A stretch of DNA of 64,000 nt, from assembly GCF_018390645.1 (NCBI RefSeq), contig NZ_JAHBGC010000020.1, forward strand, positions 356,869 to 420,868. The letters run 5' to 3'. Source of the DNA: Ancylobacter dichloromethanicus. GTDB lineage: Bacteria; Pseudomonadota; Alphaproteobacteria; Rhizobiales; Xanthobacteraceae. Made by a program: the position numbers and the translations under genes. The notes below the pieces were generated by a model. The model saw only the letters and a program-made list of their open reading frames with translations, was not told where the DNA came from and did not search any database. This document shows, one piece after another, positions 8,774 through 17,042 of the stretch (position 1 is its first letter; every line of letters starts with the position of its first letter).

Positions 8774-9379
8774 ATGCCGCTCGCACTCAGGAAGATCGTC
8801 ACCTACACCGAAACCACCCTGATCGAGGGCGGGCGCGCGGCGCCCGTGCCGCTGCGGTTCTTCGCCGCCGCCGCGGTGCTGCGCAATCCATGGGCGGGGC
8901 AGGGCTTCGTCGAGGATCTGCGGCCGGAGATCCACGCCGTTGCTCCGGTGCTGGGCGAGACGCTCACCGCCGAGATCCTGCGCATGGCCGGCGCGGGCGA
9001 GGCGGTGGAGGGCTATGGCAAGGCCGCCATCGTCGGCACGTCCGGCGAGGTCGAGCACGCCTCCGCGCTCATTCACACGCTGCGTTTCGGCAATCACTAT
9101 CGCAGCGCGGTCGGCGCCAAGAGCTATCTCGCCTTCACCAACACCCGCGGCGGGCCGAACACGCCGGTCGTCATCCCGCTGATGCACAAGCTCGACGAGG
9201 GCATGCGTTCGCACTACCTCACCATCCAGTTCTCCATCCTCGACGCCCCGGCGCCGGACGAGATCGTGGTGGCGCTCGGCGCCTCTATCGGCGGGCGGCC
9301 GCATCACCGCATCGGCGATCGCTACCAGGACCTGAAGGAACTCGGCGACACCCAGCAGACGGCGTCCCGCCATGGCTGA
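8774..9379 (+). CDS. DUF1185 'amino acid synthesis' family protein
   Basis: This 201-residue soluble protein belongs to DUF1185 (AA_synth family). The name rests on weak historical evidence, and no reaction is established. It opens MPLALRKIVTYTETTLIEGG; conserved stretches are EGYGKAAIVGTSGEVEHASALIHT around residues 77-100, GAKSYLAFTNTRGGPNTP, and a C-terminal ALGASIGGRPHHRIGDRYQDL. It is the first gene of the run and overlaps the next by 8 bases (ATGGCTGA), suggesting coupled translation. In such clusters the protein may be a hydrolase or isomerase acting on an oxidised intermediate, but that is inference. Confidence 0.87.
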   Translation: MPLALRKIVTYTETTLIEGGRAAPVPLRFFAAAAVLRNPWAGQGFVEDLRPEIHAVAPVLGETLTAEILRMAGAGEAVEGYGKAAIVGTSGEVEHASALIHTLRFGNHYRSAVGAKSYLAFTNTRGGPNTPVVIPLMHKLDEGMRSHYLTIQFSILDAPAPDEIVVALGASIGGRPHHRIGDRYQDLKELGDTQQTASRHG

Positions 9380-11195
9380 GGGGCGCGCGGTCGAGGGCAT
9401 GGCGGTTCACGAGGGCCGCGACGGCCATGCGGTGCGCACCCGCTATCGCCGGCAGGGCGTGACCGGCGCGACGCCGGTCGTGCTGGTGCACGGCGTCGGC
9501 ATGGCGATCGCGGCTTGGGAACCGCAAATCGCCGCGCTCGCCGCGCGCTTCGACGTGATCGCGCTCGACATGCCCGGCCATGGCGGCTCCAGCCTGCCGC
9601 CGGTCGATGCGAGGCTCTCCGACTACAGCGACGCCGTGATCGCCGTGCTCGACGCGCTCAAGCTGCCGGCGGCGGTGGTGGTCGGCCATTCCATGGGGGC
9701 GCTGGTGGCGCTCGACACCGCTTTGGCTCACCCTTCCCGTGTGCTCGGCGTCGCCGCGCTCAATGCCGTGTTCTGCCGCACGCCGGAACAGCGCGCCGCC
9801 GTGCTCGCGCGCGCCACGGCGCTGGCCGGGGAGGGGGGCGCCGGCGCGCCGGACGAGTCGCATCAGGCGGCGGTGCAGCGCTGGTTCGGCGCGCCGGTGC
9901 CGCCGGCGCTGCGGGAGGCGGCCGCGCGGGTCGCCCGGCTGCTCGCCGCCTGCGACCCCGTCGGCTATGCGCGCACCTATGCGCTGTTCGCTACCTCCGA
10001 CGCGGTGCACCGCGAGCGGCTCGCCGCGCTCACCGTGCCGGCGCTGTTCATGACCGCCGACGGCGATCCCAATTCCACCCCCGCCATGTCCGAGGCGATG
10101 GCCGCTCTCGCCCCGCGCGGACGGGCGGAAATTCTCGCCGGCGCGCGGCACATGATGAACCTCACCGCGCCCGACGAGGTGAACCGGCGTCTTCTGGCCT
10201 TCCTCGACGAGGTCGCGCCGATGCGCCGCGAGACGAAATCCTTCGACCCGAAGGCGTTCCGGCAGGCGCTCGGCGCCTTCCTCACCGGGGTCACGGTGGT
10301 GGCCACCCGCGATGAGGCGGGCGACATGCGCGGCTTCACCGCCAACTCGTTTTCCTCCGTCTCGCTCGACCCGCCGCTGATCCTGGTCTGCATCGCCCGG
10401 ACCGCGTCGAGCTACCCGGTATTCGCCGCCGCCGCGAACTTCGCCGTCTCGATCCTCGCCGCCGACCAGAAGGAAGTCTCGGCGCTGTTCGCCTCGAAAT
10501 CGGCGGACAAGTTCGCCGCCAGCCGCTGGCATCTCGGCCCGGCCGGCAGCCCGGTGATCGAGGGTGCCAGCGCCTGGTTCGACTGCACCCGCCACGAGGT
10601 GGTGGAGGCGGGCGACCATGTCATCCTGATCGGCAAGGTGGCGGGCTTCGGCGCCGCCCCCGCCGCCCCGCTCGGCTATTGCCGCGGCGCCTATGTCGAT
10701 GTGTCGCTGGGCCAGGAAGCGCTGGCGCGGCGCGACGAGCCGGCCCGCGTCGGCGCTATCCTGGAGCGCGACGGCGCGGTGCTGCTGGTCGAGAACGGGA
10801 AGGGCGGGCTCGATCTTCCCGCCGGCACCTGCCTGGAGCCGGCGAGCAACCCGCGCAGCCTGCGCGGCGCGCTCGCCCGGCTCGGCATCGAGGGGCGGCT
10901 CGGCTTCCTGTTCGCCGTGTTCGAGACTCTGGGCGCCGGCGAGGGCAGCGTGTCCATTTACTATCGCGGCGGCTTCGAGGGCGAGCCGCGCCCCGAGCAC
11001 GGCGCGCGACTGGTGCCGTTCGCCGACATAGACTGGGCGCGGCTGGCGGACGAGGCGGTCCGCACCATGCTGCGCCGCTATGTCCGGGAACGCAGCGAAG
11101 ACACCTTCGGCATCTATGTCGGCGACGCCATGCGCGGCACGGTCCATCCCTTGGCCGCTGCCGCCTCCGCCCCGATGCCGACGGCCAGCGCCTGA
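9372..11195 (+). CDS. three-domain fusion: alpha/beta hydrolase, flavin reductase, Nudix-like
   Basis: This 607-residue protein joins three modules. Residues 1-280 are an alpha/beta hydrolase with the oxyanion motif HGVG (40-43), nucleophile elbow GHSMG with Ser107, a likely acid at Asp230 and His260. Residues 295-448 form a flavin reductase domain (FRQALGAFLTGVTVVAT, then GFTANSFSSVSLDPPLILVC), the kind that supplies reduced FMN to two-component monooxygenases. Residues 455-575 look Nudix-like (GAILERDGAVLLVENG and LDLPAGTCLEP) but lack the REVxEE catalytic box, so this part is probably non-catalytic or regulatory. The next gene is a luciferase-family monooxygenase, its likely electron acceptor. 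No frameshift or internal stop is seen, so the fusion appears genuine. Confidence 0.87.
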   Translation: MAEGRAVEGMAVHEGRDGHAVRTRYRRQGVTGATPVVLVHGVGMAIAAWEPQIAALAARFDVIALDMPGHGGSSLPPVDARLSDYSDAVIAVLDALKLPAAVVVGHSMGALVALDTALAHPSRVLGVAALNAVFCRTPEQRAAVLARATALAGEGGAGAPDESHQAAVQRWFGAPVPPALREAAARVARLLAACDPVGYARTYALFATSDAVHRERLAALTVPALFMTADGDPNSTPAMSEAMAALAPRGRAEILAGARHMMNLTAPDEVNRRLLAFLDEVAPMRRETKSFDPKAFRQALGAFLTGVTVVATRDEAGDMRGFTANSFSSVSLDPPLILVCIARTASSYPVFAAAANFAVSILAADQKEVSALFASKSADKFAASRWHLGPAGSPVIEGASAWFDCTRHEVVEAGDHVILIGKVAGFGAAPAAPLGYCRGAYVDVSLGQEALARRDEPARVGAILERDGAVLLVENGKGGLDLPAGTCLEPASNPRSLRGALARLGIEGRLGFLFAVFETLGAGEGSVSIYYRGGFEGEPRPEHGARLVPFADIDWARLADEAVRTMLRRYVRERSEDTFGIYVGDAMRGTVHPLAAAASAPMPTASA

Positions 11196-11217
11196 AGAAC
11201 CAGCGGGGACCAAGGTC

Positions 11218-12282
11218 ATGAAGTTCTCCCTCTTCGCCCACATGGAACGCACCGATCCCGCGATTCCCCATCGCCGGCTGTTCGACGAGCTGGAGGCGAT
11301 GGCGCTGGCTGCCGAGGCCGCCGGCTTCGAGACGGTTTGGATCGGCGAGCACCACGGGATGGAGTTCACCATCGCGCCCAACCCGTTCATCCAGCTCGCC
11401 CATCTCGCCGCCCGCACCTCCACCATCCGGCTCGGCACCGGCAATGTCGTCGCCCCGTTCTGGCACCCGATCCGGCTCGCCGGCGAGGCGGCGATGATGG
11501 ATGTCGCCTGCAATGGCCGGCTCGATCTCGGCATCGCCCGTGGCGCCTACATGTTCGAATATGAGCGGCTGCTGCCGGGCCTCGACGCCATGGGCGCGGG
11601 GCTGCGCATGCGCGAGCTGGTGCCGGCGGTACAGAAATTGTGGGAGGGCGACTATGCCCATCAGGGCGAGTTCTACGCCTTCCCCACCACCACCGCCTCG
11701 CCCAAGCCGGTGCAGGCCGGCGGCCCGCCGGTGTGGATCGCCGCCCGCGACCCCAACAGCCACGCCTTCGCGGTGGCGAACGGGTGCAACGTGCAGGTCA
11801 CGCCGCTCGCTTCCGGCGATGGCGAGGTGGCGAGCCTGATGGAGCGCTTCACCGCCGCCGTGGCCGCTCACCCGCAGGTGCCGCGCCCGAAGATCATGCT
11901 GCTGCAGCACTGCTTCGTCGGCGAGAGCGACGCCGAGGTCGACCGGCTCGCCGACGACCTCTCCGCCTTCTACGGTCTGTTCGGGGCCTGGTTCGCCAAC
12001 AAGCGGCCGATCCGCCAGGGCATCATGGCGCCGCTCTCGCCCGAGGAGCGCGCCGCCTTCCCGCAATATGCGCCCGAAACCGTGCGCCGGAACCTCGTCA
12101 TCGGCCGGCCGGACGAGGTGATCGCGCGGCTCAAAGCCTATGAGGCGATGGGCTACGACCAGTTCTCGATCTGGATCGACAGCGGCATCGGCCATGCGCG
12201 CAAGATGAAGTCGCTCGACCTGTTCATCCGCGAGGTGATGCCGGCCTTCGCGCCGGCGCCCGCCGCCGCGGCGATGGCGTGA
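11218..12282 (+). CDS. LLM class (luciferase-like) flavin-dependent monooxygenase
   Basis: This 354-residue TIM-barrel protein of the bacterial luciferase family uses reduced flavin and oxygen to oxidise an organic substrate. It starts MKFSLFAHMERTD; WIGEHHGMEF at 41-50 and IRLGTGNVVAPFWHP near 75-88 are the signature regions, and GRLDLGIARGAY follows. The reduced flavin is probably delivered by the flavin-reductase domain of the preceding gene, 22 bases away. The stop overlaps a GTG that could start the next gene, but a later ATG there has the better ribosome site. The substrate is unknown; ring-opening or C-N bond cleavage is a reasonable guess from the neighbours. Confidence 0.9.
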   Translation: MKFSLFAHMERTDPAIPHRRLFDELEAMALAAEAAGFETVWIGEHHGMEFTIAPNPFIQLAHLAARTSTIRLGTGNVVAPFWHPIRLAGEAAMMDVACNGRLDLGIARGAYMFEYERLLPGLDAMGAGLRMRELVPAVQKLWEGDYAHQGEFYAFPTTTASPKPVQAGGPPVWIAARDPNSHAFAVANGCNVQVTPLASGDGEVASLMERFTAAVAAHPQVPRPKIMLLQHCFVGESDAEVDRLADDLSAFYGLFGAWFANKRPIRQGIMAPLSPEERAAFPQYAPETVRRNLVIGRPDEVIARLKAYEAMGYDQFSIWIDSGIGHARKMKSLDLFIREVMPAFAPAPAAAAMA

Positions 12283-12293
12283 GGAAACAGCTT

Positions 12294-13781
12294 ATGGCCA
12301 CCCCCGCCCTGCGCGACGACTTCAGGCTCTATATCGACGGCGCCTTCGTGGCCGGCGAAGCGAGCTTCGAGAGCCTCGATCCGGCGCGCGGCATGCCTTG
12401 GGCGCGGATGCCGGCCGCCTCCGCCGCCGATGTCGACCGCGCGGTGCGTGCCGCCCATCGTGCCTTCGACGATTCGGCCTGGGCCGAGCTCACCGCCACC
12501 CAGCGCGGCAGGCTGCTGACGAGGCTCGGCGATCTGGTCGCCGCCCATGCGCCCGAACTGGCCGAGCTGGAGACCCGCGACACCGGCAAGATCATCCGCG
12601 AGACCCGCGCGCAGATCGGCTATGTCGCGGAATATTATCGCTATTTCGGCGGCCTTGCCGACAAGTTCGAGGGCGCGCATCTGCCCGTCGACAAGCCCGA
12701 CATGGAGGCTTATCTGCGCCGCGAGCCGATCGGCGTGGTGGCGGCGGTGGTGCCGTGGAACTCGCAGCTCTTCCTCTCGGCGGTGAAGCTCGGCCCGGCG
12801 CTGGCGGCCGGCTGCACCGTGGTGCTGAAGGCCTCCGAGGACGGCCCGGCGCCGCTGCTGGCCTTCGCCCGGCTGGTGCATGAGGCCGGCTTCCCGCCCG
12901 GCGTGGTCAACATCCTCACCGGCTTCGGCGAGGAGTGCGGGCGCACGCTCACCGCCCATAAGCTGGTCTCCCGGGTCGCCTTCACCGGCGGGCCGTCGAC
13001 GGCCCGGCACGTGGTGCGCAACACGGCGGAGAACCTCGCCTACACGACGCTGGAACTCGGCGGCAAGTCGCCGGTCATCGTGTTCGCCGATGCCGATCTG
13101 GAGAGCGCGGCCAACGCCGTGGTGGCCGGCATCTTCGCCGCCTCCGGCCAGAGCTGCGTCGCCGGCTCGCGGCTGTTCGTCGAGGAAAGCGTGCGCGAGA
13201 AGCTGCTCGCGATCCTTGCCGAGAAGGCGCGTCGCATCCGCATCGGCGATCCCGCCGATGCGGCGACCGAGATGGGGCCGCTCGCTACCCCACGCCAGCT
13301 CGCCCATATCGAGGCGACCGTGGCGGCGAGCCTGGAGGCCGGCGCCGCGCTCGTCACCGGCGGTGGCCGGCCGGCAGGGTTCGAGGACGGGCTCTATTAC
13401 GCGCCGACCATCCTCGCCTGCGCCGGCAACGAGGTGCCCTGCGCGGCGCAGGAACTGTTCGGTCCGGTGCTGTCGGTGATCGCCTTCGAGGGTGAGGCCG
13501 ACGTCGTCGCCAAGGCCAATGACAGCCCGTTCGGGCTGGCCGCCGGCGTCTTCACCTCCAACCTCACCCGCGCACACCGACTGATCCGCAAGCTGCGCGC
13601 CGGCATCGTCTGGGTGAACACCTACCGCGCGGTCTCGCCCATCGTGCCGTTCGGCGGCTACGGCCAGTCCGGACTCGGCCGCGAGGGCGGCGCCGAATCC
13701 ATACGCGACTACACCCGCACCAAATCGGTCTGGATCCGCACCTCCGACGAGCCGATCGCCGATCCCTTCGTGATGCGCTGA
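12294..13781 (+). CDS. NAD(P)-dependent aldehyde dehydrogenase
   Basis: This 495-residue soluble enzyme oxidises an aldehyde to a carboxylate with NAD(P)+. Catalytic residues are visible: Asn156 in VVPWNSQ, Glu254 in LELGGKSP, Cys288 in FAASGQSCVAG. The C-terminal PFGGYGQSGLGREGG is standard. The ATG at 12294 has GAGGAA 8 bases upstream, whereas a GTG at 12279 overlaps the monooxygenase stop; I prefer the ATG. In this cluster it probably oxidises the aldehyde released by the monooxygenase. Confidence 0.95.
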   Translation: MATPALRDDFRLYIDGAFVAGEASFESLDPARGMPWARMPAASAADVDRAVRAAHRAFDDSAWAELTATQRGRLLTRLGDLVAAHAPELAELETRDTGKIIRETRAQIGYVAEYYRYFGGLADKFEGAHLPVDKPDMEAYLRREPIGVVAAVVPWNSQLFLSAVKLGPALAAGCTVVLKASEDGPAPLLAFARLVHEAGFPPGVVNILTGFGEECGRTLTAHKLVSRVAFTGGPSTARHVVRNTAENLAYTTLELGGKSPVIVFADADLESAANAVVAGIFAASGQSCVAGSRLFVEESVREKLLAILAEKARRIRIGDPADAATEMGPLATPRQLAHIEATVAASLEAGAALVTGGGRPAGFEDGLYYAPTILACAGNEVPCAAQELFGPVLSVIAFEGEADVVAKANDSPFGLAAGVFTSNLTRAHRLIRKLRAGIVWVNTYRAVSPIVPFGGYGQSGLGREGGAESIRDYTRTKSVWIRTSDEPIADPFVMR

Positions 13782-13792
13782 GGAGACCCGCC

Positions 13793-14107
13793 ATGCTTTA
13801 CGAGATGCGCACCTACCGGCTGAAGACCGGCACGGTCCCGGCCTATGTGAAGCTGGTGGCGGATGAGGGCATCGCGCTCCAGAAGCGCCATCTCGGCCAG
13901 CTGGTGGGCTATTTCACCAGCGAGATCGGGCCGCTGAACGAGATCGTCCATATCTGGGCCTATGCCAGCCTGGACGACCGCGCCGCGCGCCGCGCCCGGC
14001 TCAATGCCGATCCGGCGTGGCAGGCCTTCCTTCCCAAGATCCAGGCGCTGATCGAGGTCATGGAGAACAAGATTCTCCTGCCGACCGCGTTCTCGCCGCT
14101 GGACTGA
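13793..14107 (+). CDS. NIPSNAP family protein
   Basis: This small protein of 104 residues begins MLYEMRTYRLKTGTVPAY, the NIPSNAP hallmark, and contains EIGPLNEIVHIWAYASLDDR. The fold is a ferredoxin-like dimeric alpha/beta barrel, related to small monooxygenases and dehydratases that act on reactive intermediates. It follows the aldehyde dehydrogenase by 11 bases. NIPSNAP genes recur in aromatic and heterocycle catabolic clusters, but their function there is undetermined. Confidence 0.92.
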   Translation: MLYEMRTYRLKTGTVPAYVKLVADEGIALQKRHLGQLVGYFTSEIGPLNEIVHIWAYASLDDRAARRARLNADPAWQAFLPKIQALIEVMENKILLPTAFSPLD

Positions 14108-14184
14108 GACCCGAGCGCGACAAGCGCCGCCTTGTGCCGACGAAAGCAGCGTCGGCGAAACAGAGATCCAAAGGGGAATCAGAG

Positions 14185-15225
14185 ATGTCTCGCAGCAACG
14201 GAATGCGCCTAGCCAAGGCCATCGCCTTCAGTGCCCTCATCGTCGGCGCCGGGCTCGGCGTCGCCGCCGCCCAGTCGCAGGCGATCGTCTTCACCAGCTG
14301 GGGCGGTACCACCCAGGACGCCCAGAAGAAGGACTGGGCCGAGCCCTTCACCAAGAAGACCGGCATCGCCGTGAAGCAGGACGGCCCCACCGATTACGGC
14401 AAGCTCAAAGCCATGGTCGAGAGCGGCAATGTCGACTGGGACGTGGTCGACGTCGAAGCCGATTTCGCCGCCGCCGCCGCCAAGGACGGGCTGCTGGAGC
14501 CGATCGACTTCGGCGTCGTCAACCGCGGCGATCTCGACCCGCGCTTCGTCACCGACCATGCGGTCGGCAGCTTCTATTATTCCTTCGTGCTCGGCTTCAA
14601 TCCGGCCAGCCTCGGTGAAAAAGCCCCCAGGAACTGGGCCGACGTGTTCGACACCAAGGCCTTCCCCGGCAAGCGCACCTTCTACAAATGGTCGGCGCCG
14701 GGCGTGCTGGAGATCGCGCTGCTTGCCGACGGCGTGCCGGCCGACAAGCTCTACCCGCTCGACCTCGACCGTGCCTTCAAGAAGCTCGACACCATCAAGT
14801 CCGACATCGTCTGGTGGGGCACCGGCGCGCAGTCGCAGCAATTGCTGGCCTCCGGCGAGGCGCCGATCGGCCAGTTCTGGAACGGCCGCCTGTTCGCGCT
14901 CGAACAGAGCGGCGAGAAGGTCGGGGTGTCGTGGGAGCAGAATCTCACCGCCGCCGACATGCTCGTGGTGCCCAAGGGGGCGAAGAACAGGGAGGCGGCG
15001 ATGCAGTTCCTGGCCGAGGCGACCAGCCCGGAAGGTCAGGCCAGCTTCGCCACCGACAGCGGCTACGCGCCGGTCAACGTCAAGTCGGCGGCGCTGATGC
15101 CGAAGGACGTGGCGGCGAACCTGCCGGACCAGCACACCTCGTCGCAGATCAATCTCGACATGGCCTACTGGGCGGCGCATCGCGACGAGATCGGCAAGCG
15201 CTGGTACGCCTGGCAGGCGAAGTGA
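14185..15225 (+). CDS. periplasmic solute-binding protein, PotD-like (family 1)
   Basis: This 346-residue protein has a signal peptide (residues 1 to about 30, cleavage near AAAQS). The mature part begins AIVFTSWGGTTQDAQKKDWAEPF, the pattern of spermidine/putrescine-type binding proteins. Other typical stretches are DVVDVEADFAAAAAKDGLL and FYYSFVLGFNP. A good AAAGGGG ribosome site precedes the ATG at 14185. It delivers ligand to the two permeases that follow. The binding pocket cannot be read by eye, so polyamine specificity should not be assumed; many relatives bind other amines or acids. Confidence 0.9.
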   Translation: MSRSNGMRLAKAIAFSALIVGAGLGVAAAQSQAIVFTSWGGTTQDAQKKDWAEPFTKKTGIAVKQDGPTDYGKLKAMVESGNVDWDVVDVEADFAAAAAKDGLLEPIDFGVVNRGDLDPRFVTDHAVGSFYYSFVLGFNPASLGEKAPRNWADVFDTKAFPGKRTFYKWSAPGVLEIALLADGVPADKLYPLDLDRAFKKLDTIKSDIVWWGTGAQSQQLLASGEAPIGQFWNGRLFALEQSGEKVGVSWEQNLTAADMLVVPKGAKNREAAMQFLAEATSPEGQASFATDSGYAPVNVKSAALMPKDVAANLPDQHTSSQINLDMAYWAAHRDEIGKRWYAWQAK

Positions 15226-15370
15226 GGCCGGCGCGCCTTCGCCCCCTTGCCTTCGCCCGGGCGGAGGCGCGCCGAACGGATTCGAACGCAGGCCGGCGGC
15301 GCCGTCGGCCTGCGCCTTTTCCATCGTCCAACCGACCGCCCTTCGCGGCCGGCCCGATGCGAGCCTTTCG

Positions 15371-16237
15371 ATGACCCTTTCGCACGCCGCGCATGTTCCC
15401 TCTCCGGCGCGACCGCGCCGGCTGCCGGCCGGCCTCGCCGCCGTGACGCCGGCCTTTGCGCTGGTGGCGGTGGTGTTCGTGCTGCCGGTGCTGGCGCTGC
15501 TGCTGCGCAGCGTGCTGGAACCTGAGCCGGGACTGCAGAACTACGCCGCCTTCTTCGCCTCGACCACCTATCTGAAGGTGCTGGGCAACACCTTCCTGGT
15601 CGCCGCCACGGTGACGGTGGCCACCGTGCTGCTCGGCTTCCCGGTCGCCTGGTTCCTGGCCATCGCTCCCGGCTTCTGGTCGCGGCTGCTGTTCGCCGTG
15701 GTGATCCTGTCGATGTGGACCAACCTGCTGGCCCGCACCTATGCCTGGATGGTGCTGCTGCAGCGCACCGGCCTGATCAACCGGACACTGATGAATCTCG
15801 GCCTCATCTCCGAGCCGCTGCCGCTGATCAACAACCTGGTCGGCGTCACCATCGGCATGACCTACATCATGCTGCCCTTCATGATCCTGCCGCTGCACGC
15901 CACCATCCGCTCCATCGATCCCTCGGTGTTCCAGGCCGCGTCGCTGTGCGGGGCGAGCCGCTGGCAGGCCTTCACCCGGGTGATGCTGCCGCTGACCGCG
16001 ACCGGCATCGCCGCCGGCGCGCTGATGGTGTTCGTGATGTCGCTCGGCTATTTCATCACCCCGGCGCTGCTCGGCGGCACCTCCAACATGATGCTGGCCG
16101 AACTCATCGCCCAGCTCGTGCAGTCGCTGCTCGACTGGGGGCTGGCGGGCGCCGCCGCGCTGGTGCTGCTGGTCGTCACCCTCGCCATCTATGCGGTGCA
16201 GCTGCGCTTCTTCGGCTTCGGCCAGGCGAGGAGCTGA
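15371..16237 (+). CDS. ABC transporter permease, PotB-like
   Basis: This 288-residue inner-membrane protein has about six transmembrane segments. The EAA loop that docks with the ATPase is at 188-208 (QAASLCGASRWQAFTRVMLP). The N-terminal 25 residues are Pro/Arg-rich and cytoplasmic. A 145-base gap separates it from the binding-protein gene, so partial termination or processing may favour the binding protein, as is usual. It pairs with the PotC-like permease, which starts 4 bases after it ends. Confidence 0.92.
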   Translation: MTLSHAAHVPSPARPRRLPAGLAAVTPAFALVAVVFVLPVLALLLRSVLEPEPGLQNYAAFFASTTYLKVLGNTFLVAATVTVATVLLGFPVAWFLAIAPGFWSRLLFAVVILSMWTNLLARTYAWMVLLQRTGLINRTLMNLGLISEPLPLINNLVGVTIGMTYIMLPFMILPLHATIRSIDPSVFQAASLCGASRWQAFTRVMLPLTATGIAAGALMVFVMSLGYFITPALLGGTSNMMLAELIAQLVQSLLDWGLAGAAALVLLVVTLAIYAVQLRFFGFGQARS

Positions 16238-16241
16238 GGCG

Positions 16242-17042
16242 ATGCTGCTCGATTTCTCCCGCCTCGGCCCGTGGCGCCTCGTGCTGGTGCTCATCGCCCT
16301 GCTGGTCGGCGCCTATCTGCTGCTGCCGATCCTGCTGATCGTCGGGCTGTCCTTCGGCTCGTCGCGCTGGCTGCAGTTTCCCCCGCCGGGCTGGACGCTG
16401 CGCTGGTACAGGGAACTGTTCGACGATCCCGCGTGGATCGCCTCCTTCCTCACCAGCTTCCGGATCGCCGCCGTGGTGACGGTACTGTCGGTGGTGATCG
16501 GGCTGATGGCCTCGTTCGGCCTCACGCGCGGGGAGTTTCGCGGGCGGGAGCTGCTGCGGGCGCTGTTCCTCACCCCGATGATCCTGCCGGTGGTGGTGCT
16601 GGCGGTGGCGCTCTACGCGTTCTTCCTGCGGCTGCATCTCAACGGCACGTTCACCGGCTTCGTGCTGGCGCATCTGGTGGTCGCGCTGCCGTTCTCGATC
16701 ATCGCCATTTCCAACGCGCTGGAGCGTTTCGACCGCGACATCGAGACCGCCGCCATCGTCTGCGGCGCCAGCCCGCTGGAGGCGAAGCTGCGGGTCACCC
16801 TGCCGGGCATAAGGCTCGGGCTGATGAGCGCGGCGCTGTTCTCCTTCCTCGCCTCCTGGGACGAGGTGGTGATCGCCATCTTCATGGCGAGCCCGGACCT
16901 GCAGACCCTGCCGGTGCGCATCTTCTCGACGCTGCGCCAGGACCTCTCCCCGGTCATCGCCGCCGTCTCCACCGTCCTCATCGCCCTGACCGCCGGTCTC
17001 ATGGCCCTCGCCGCCCTGCTCCGGAAGGACGCACGATCATGA
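16242..17042 (+). CDS. ABC transporter permease, PotC-like
   Basis: This 266-residue inner-membrane protein is the second permease of the importer. It has six hydrophobic segments and an EAA loop with AAIVCGASPLEAKLRVTLPG. The C-terminal SWDEVVIAIF stretch is typical of PotC/YdcV-type subunits. The ATG at 16242 is preceded by GAGGCG. Its stop overlaps the start of the ATPase gene by four bases (ATGA). Confidence 0.93.
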   Translation: MLLDFSRLGPWRLVLVLIALLVGAYLLLPILLIVGLSFGSSRWLQFPPPGWTLRWYRELFDDPAWIASFLTSFRIAAVVTVLSVVIGLMASFGLTRGEFRGRELLRALFLTPMILPVVVLAVALYAFFLRLHLNGTFTGFVLAHLVVALPFSIIAISNALERFDRDIETAAIVCGASPLEAKLRVTLPGIRLGLMSAALFSFLASWDEVVIAIFMASPDLQTLPVRIFSTLRQDLSPVIAAVSTVLIALTAGLMALAALLRKDARS

